64,000 nucleotides of DNA, from positions 12,226,713 to 12,290,712 of the forward strand of contig OX621240.1 in the NCBI GenBank assembly GCA_951640165.1. The letters are read 5' to 3'. Shown here one piece after another: positions 62,333 through 64,000 of the stretch. Origin of the DNA: Pseudoips prasinana. Taxonomy: Eukaryota > Arthropoda > Insecta > Lepidoptera > Nolidae. The translations under genes were made by a program, and so were the position numbers. Under the pieces are notes generated by a model. The model was not told where the DNA came from. It worked only from the letters and a program-made list of their open reading frames with translations, and searched no databases. Numbering within the stretch: the stretch's first letter is position 1; each line of letters opens with the position of its first letter.

Positions 62333-63337
62333 TATTATTAAGTATTGCTTATAAATTATAATCCATGAGTACGTTGCAATCATTGTGAAATTTACGCTAC
62401 CACTTGGATACTGCTAAAAGATACTTACTAACTCATTGAATTTTTTGACAATATCTTATATTTTATCATACTAGTCTCGCACGTACAAGCTATACAAAGT
62501 ATAGGTACAAATAGACTAAAAGAATAGTATCGAAGTATTGGCTTAAAACTTTAGGAAAATAACAAAGTTGGTTGATGTCAGCGCCTTAAAAGATTTTGAT
62601 TCAATTCAAGTAAAACCCTGAAGATTATTTTATTTTTCAGAAAAGAAATGGTCCTAACAATTTTCCGTCCCAAAATACATTGGCCCGTCGGTTTGGCAGT
62701 ACCTACTAAAAAACGAGTTGCTCAGTTGCTAATATGAAAATGTAACTTACTGCTAACACAAGTGGCACTTACAATGTTCCGATGTAACTATTGTAAATCT
62801 TTTTAGACGAGACCTGTCTTATTATTGTCTAACAACAACATCAATTGGATTGTTATAATCGATTTGCTAAAATCATTTATATTATAACATGGAATTTTTG
62901 AAGTCCATTTGTGTTAGCAGTAAGTTACATTTTCATATTAGCAACTGAGCAACTCGTTTTTTAGTAGGTACTGCCAAACCGACGGGCCAATGTATTTTGG
63001 GACGGAAAATTGTTAGGACCATTTCTTTTCTGAAAAATAAAATAATCTTCAGGGTTTTACTTGAATTGAATCAAAATCTTTTAAGGCGCTGACATCAACC
63101 AACTTTGTTATTTTCCTAAAGTTTTAAGCCAATACTTCGATACTATTCTTTTAGTCTATTTGTACCTATACTTTGTATAGCTTGTACGTGCGAGACTAGT
63201 ATGATAAAATATAAGATATTGTCAAAAAATTCAATGAGTTAGTAAGTATCTTTTAGCAGTATCCAAGTGGTAGCGTAAATTTCACAATGATTGCAACGTA
63301 CTCATGGATTATAATTTATAAGCAATACTTAATAATA

Positions 63338-63655
63338 ATAATGTCCTCTCGATCGAATTTCGGCCACGGCAGCCAATCTCAATGGAGACTAGCCAATTGC
63401 GCAGGACATATTATAGTACACAAGTGTGTGCGCCAACACAGGGGCACTTTCTATTCCATGATCCATGATCCGTGGGACGACTAGCGACATGACCGGAAAT
63501 AGGTCAGGTACAAGGCCGGCGGCTTTAAGTGCTCTGCGAGGCACAGGGGTGTAATACCGCCAACTCCCAGACTTTGGGCTGATCCTGAGAAATTTCCTTT
63601 TACGGAATAATCCCAAAATCACTTTTGGGCAAGACCCGGGATTTGAACGAGGCAG
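63338..63655 (-). mobile_element. SINE-D in the right arm
   Basis: Mirror copy of 62010-62332. The SINE was therefore present before the inverted duplication formed. Confidence 0.8.
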
Positions 63656-64000
63656 TGATCCATATATTGATCTAGAATAGCAACAACTGCCCAAATTCAC
63701 TGTCGCTAAGCTTCTGCTAGTTGTTTGATGAGATGGATTTAATTCTGATTTTGGAGATCGTATACTACTATTTCCGTAAGCTGCAGTAAACCTACAAGTG
63801 ATCTCTAATTAGCGCTAAATTGTAGTAGTAATCGTGAGGCATGGCGAGACCGAATAAAAAATATCGATATCTGCAGGCAAACCAAAGTAACCGACATAGT
63901 CCGAAAAACCTATGTAAGTAAGTAAATTTTAGAAGATTTATAAGCACATTGGACTAGAAACTCTGAATTATTTTATAAAGATCTCTATTAACTTTTATTT

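Larger units (their letters stand above)
61663..64000. repeat. large near-perfect inverted repeat
   Basis: Left arm 61663-62765 is the reverse complement of right arm 62905-64000, around a 139-bp unique spacer. Within the arms I see one difference: 61853-61868 is 7 bp longer than its partner near 63820-63827. The right arm reaches the window end, so the repeat may be longer. Confidence 0.95.

Noticed and set aside
61970..63700. 103- and 65-codon frames present twice
   Set aside because: They overlie SINE-D in the two palindrome arms and have no coding features.

Overview
This window looks like intergenic and intronic DNA from an insect nuclear genome, most likely a moth or butterfly. It is AT-rich and carries almost no intact host coding sequence. 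It is packed with repeat types I recognise from Lepidoptera: RTE-clade LINEs ending in (ATC)n, several tRNA-derived SINE families, A/T-flanked Helitrons ending in CTAG, a cecropia-type mariner, a BEL/Pao fragment and many foldback MITEs. No bacterial operon, CRISPR array or rRNA operon is present. Family names are read from motifs and memory, not from a database search.

Host-gene evidence is thin but real. The best is a minus-strand terminal exon at 61079-61227: clean acceptor, open frame, stop and AATAAA at 60976-60981. A minus-strand exon or fragment at 46090-46368 matches the C-terminal half of the histone-fold protein CHRAC1/CHRAC-16. A TATA box, 5'UTR, signal-peptide-like first exon and splice donor lie at 49676-49881. 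A possible plus-strand last exon lies at 4110-4306, and an unassigned 72-codon ORF at 15418-15636.

Layout: 1-9 kb holds SINEs, a degenerate LINE (5055-6528) and a fragment of R1-like endonuclease. 9-12 kb is dense in MITEs, including a Harbinger-like MITE (10592-10939) nested inside a hAT-like MITE (10294-11122). 12.2-15.3 kb is a nearly full RTE element, reverse orientation, inserted in a SINE; its reading frame is broken by only two in-frame stops. 16-23 kb is mostly unexplained AT-rich DNA. 23.1-25.3 kb is a Helitron expanded into seven ~273-bp tandem units. 26-36 kb is SINEs, Helitrons, a 5S-rRNA-derived SINE and LINE remnants. 36.9-40.6 kb is a LINE interrupted by a mariner. 40.8-42.1 kb is a Jockey/CR1-type LINE fragment. 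43.8-49.6 kb holds foldback elements and the CHRAC-like exon. 50.1-51.5 kb is a BEL/Pao integrase end plus LTR. 54.2-55.7 kb is a second mariner inside a Helitron. 55.8-60.9 kb is a complete LTR-flanked element. 61.66-64.0 kb is a large inverted repeat that runs off the window.

The most interesting locus is 55763-60893: two apparently identical 290-bp LTRs with a 4-bp target duplication enclose a broken, rearranged interior. The interior keeps a gag-like start, a retropepsin and scrambled integrase pieces. Where reverse transcriptase would be expected it carries an RTE LINE fragment. It also holds two tandem arrays (38-bp and 39-bp periods) built on the same small hairpin, GAAAGC..GCTTTG. Identical LTRs around a decayed body suggest a non-autonomous retrotransposon moved recently by another element's enzymes. 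Other notable structures are the near-perfect 1.1-kb-arm palindrome, a 398-bp foldback element with a perfect 10-bp target duplication, and two mariner copies with complementary defects.
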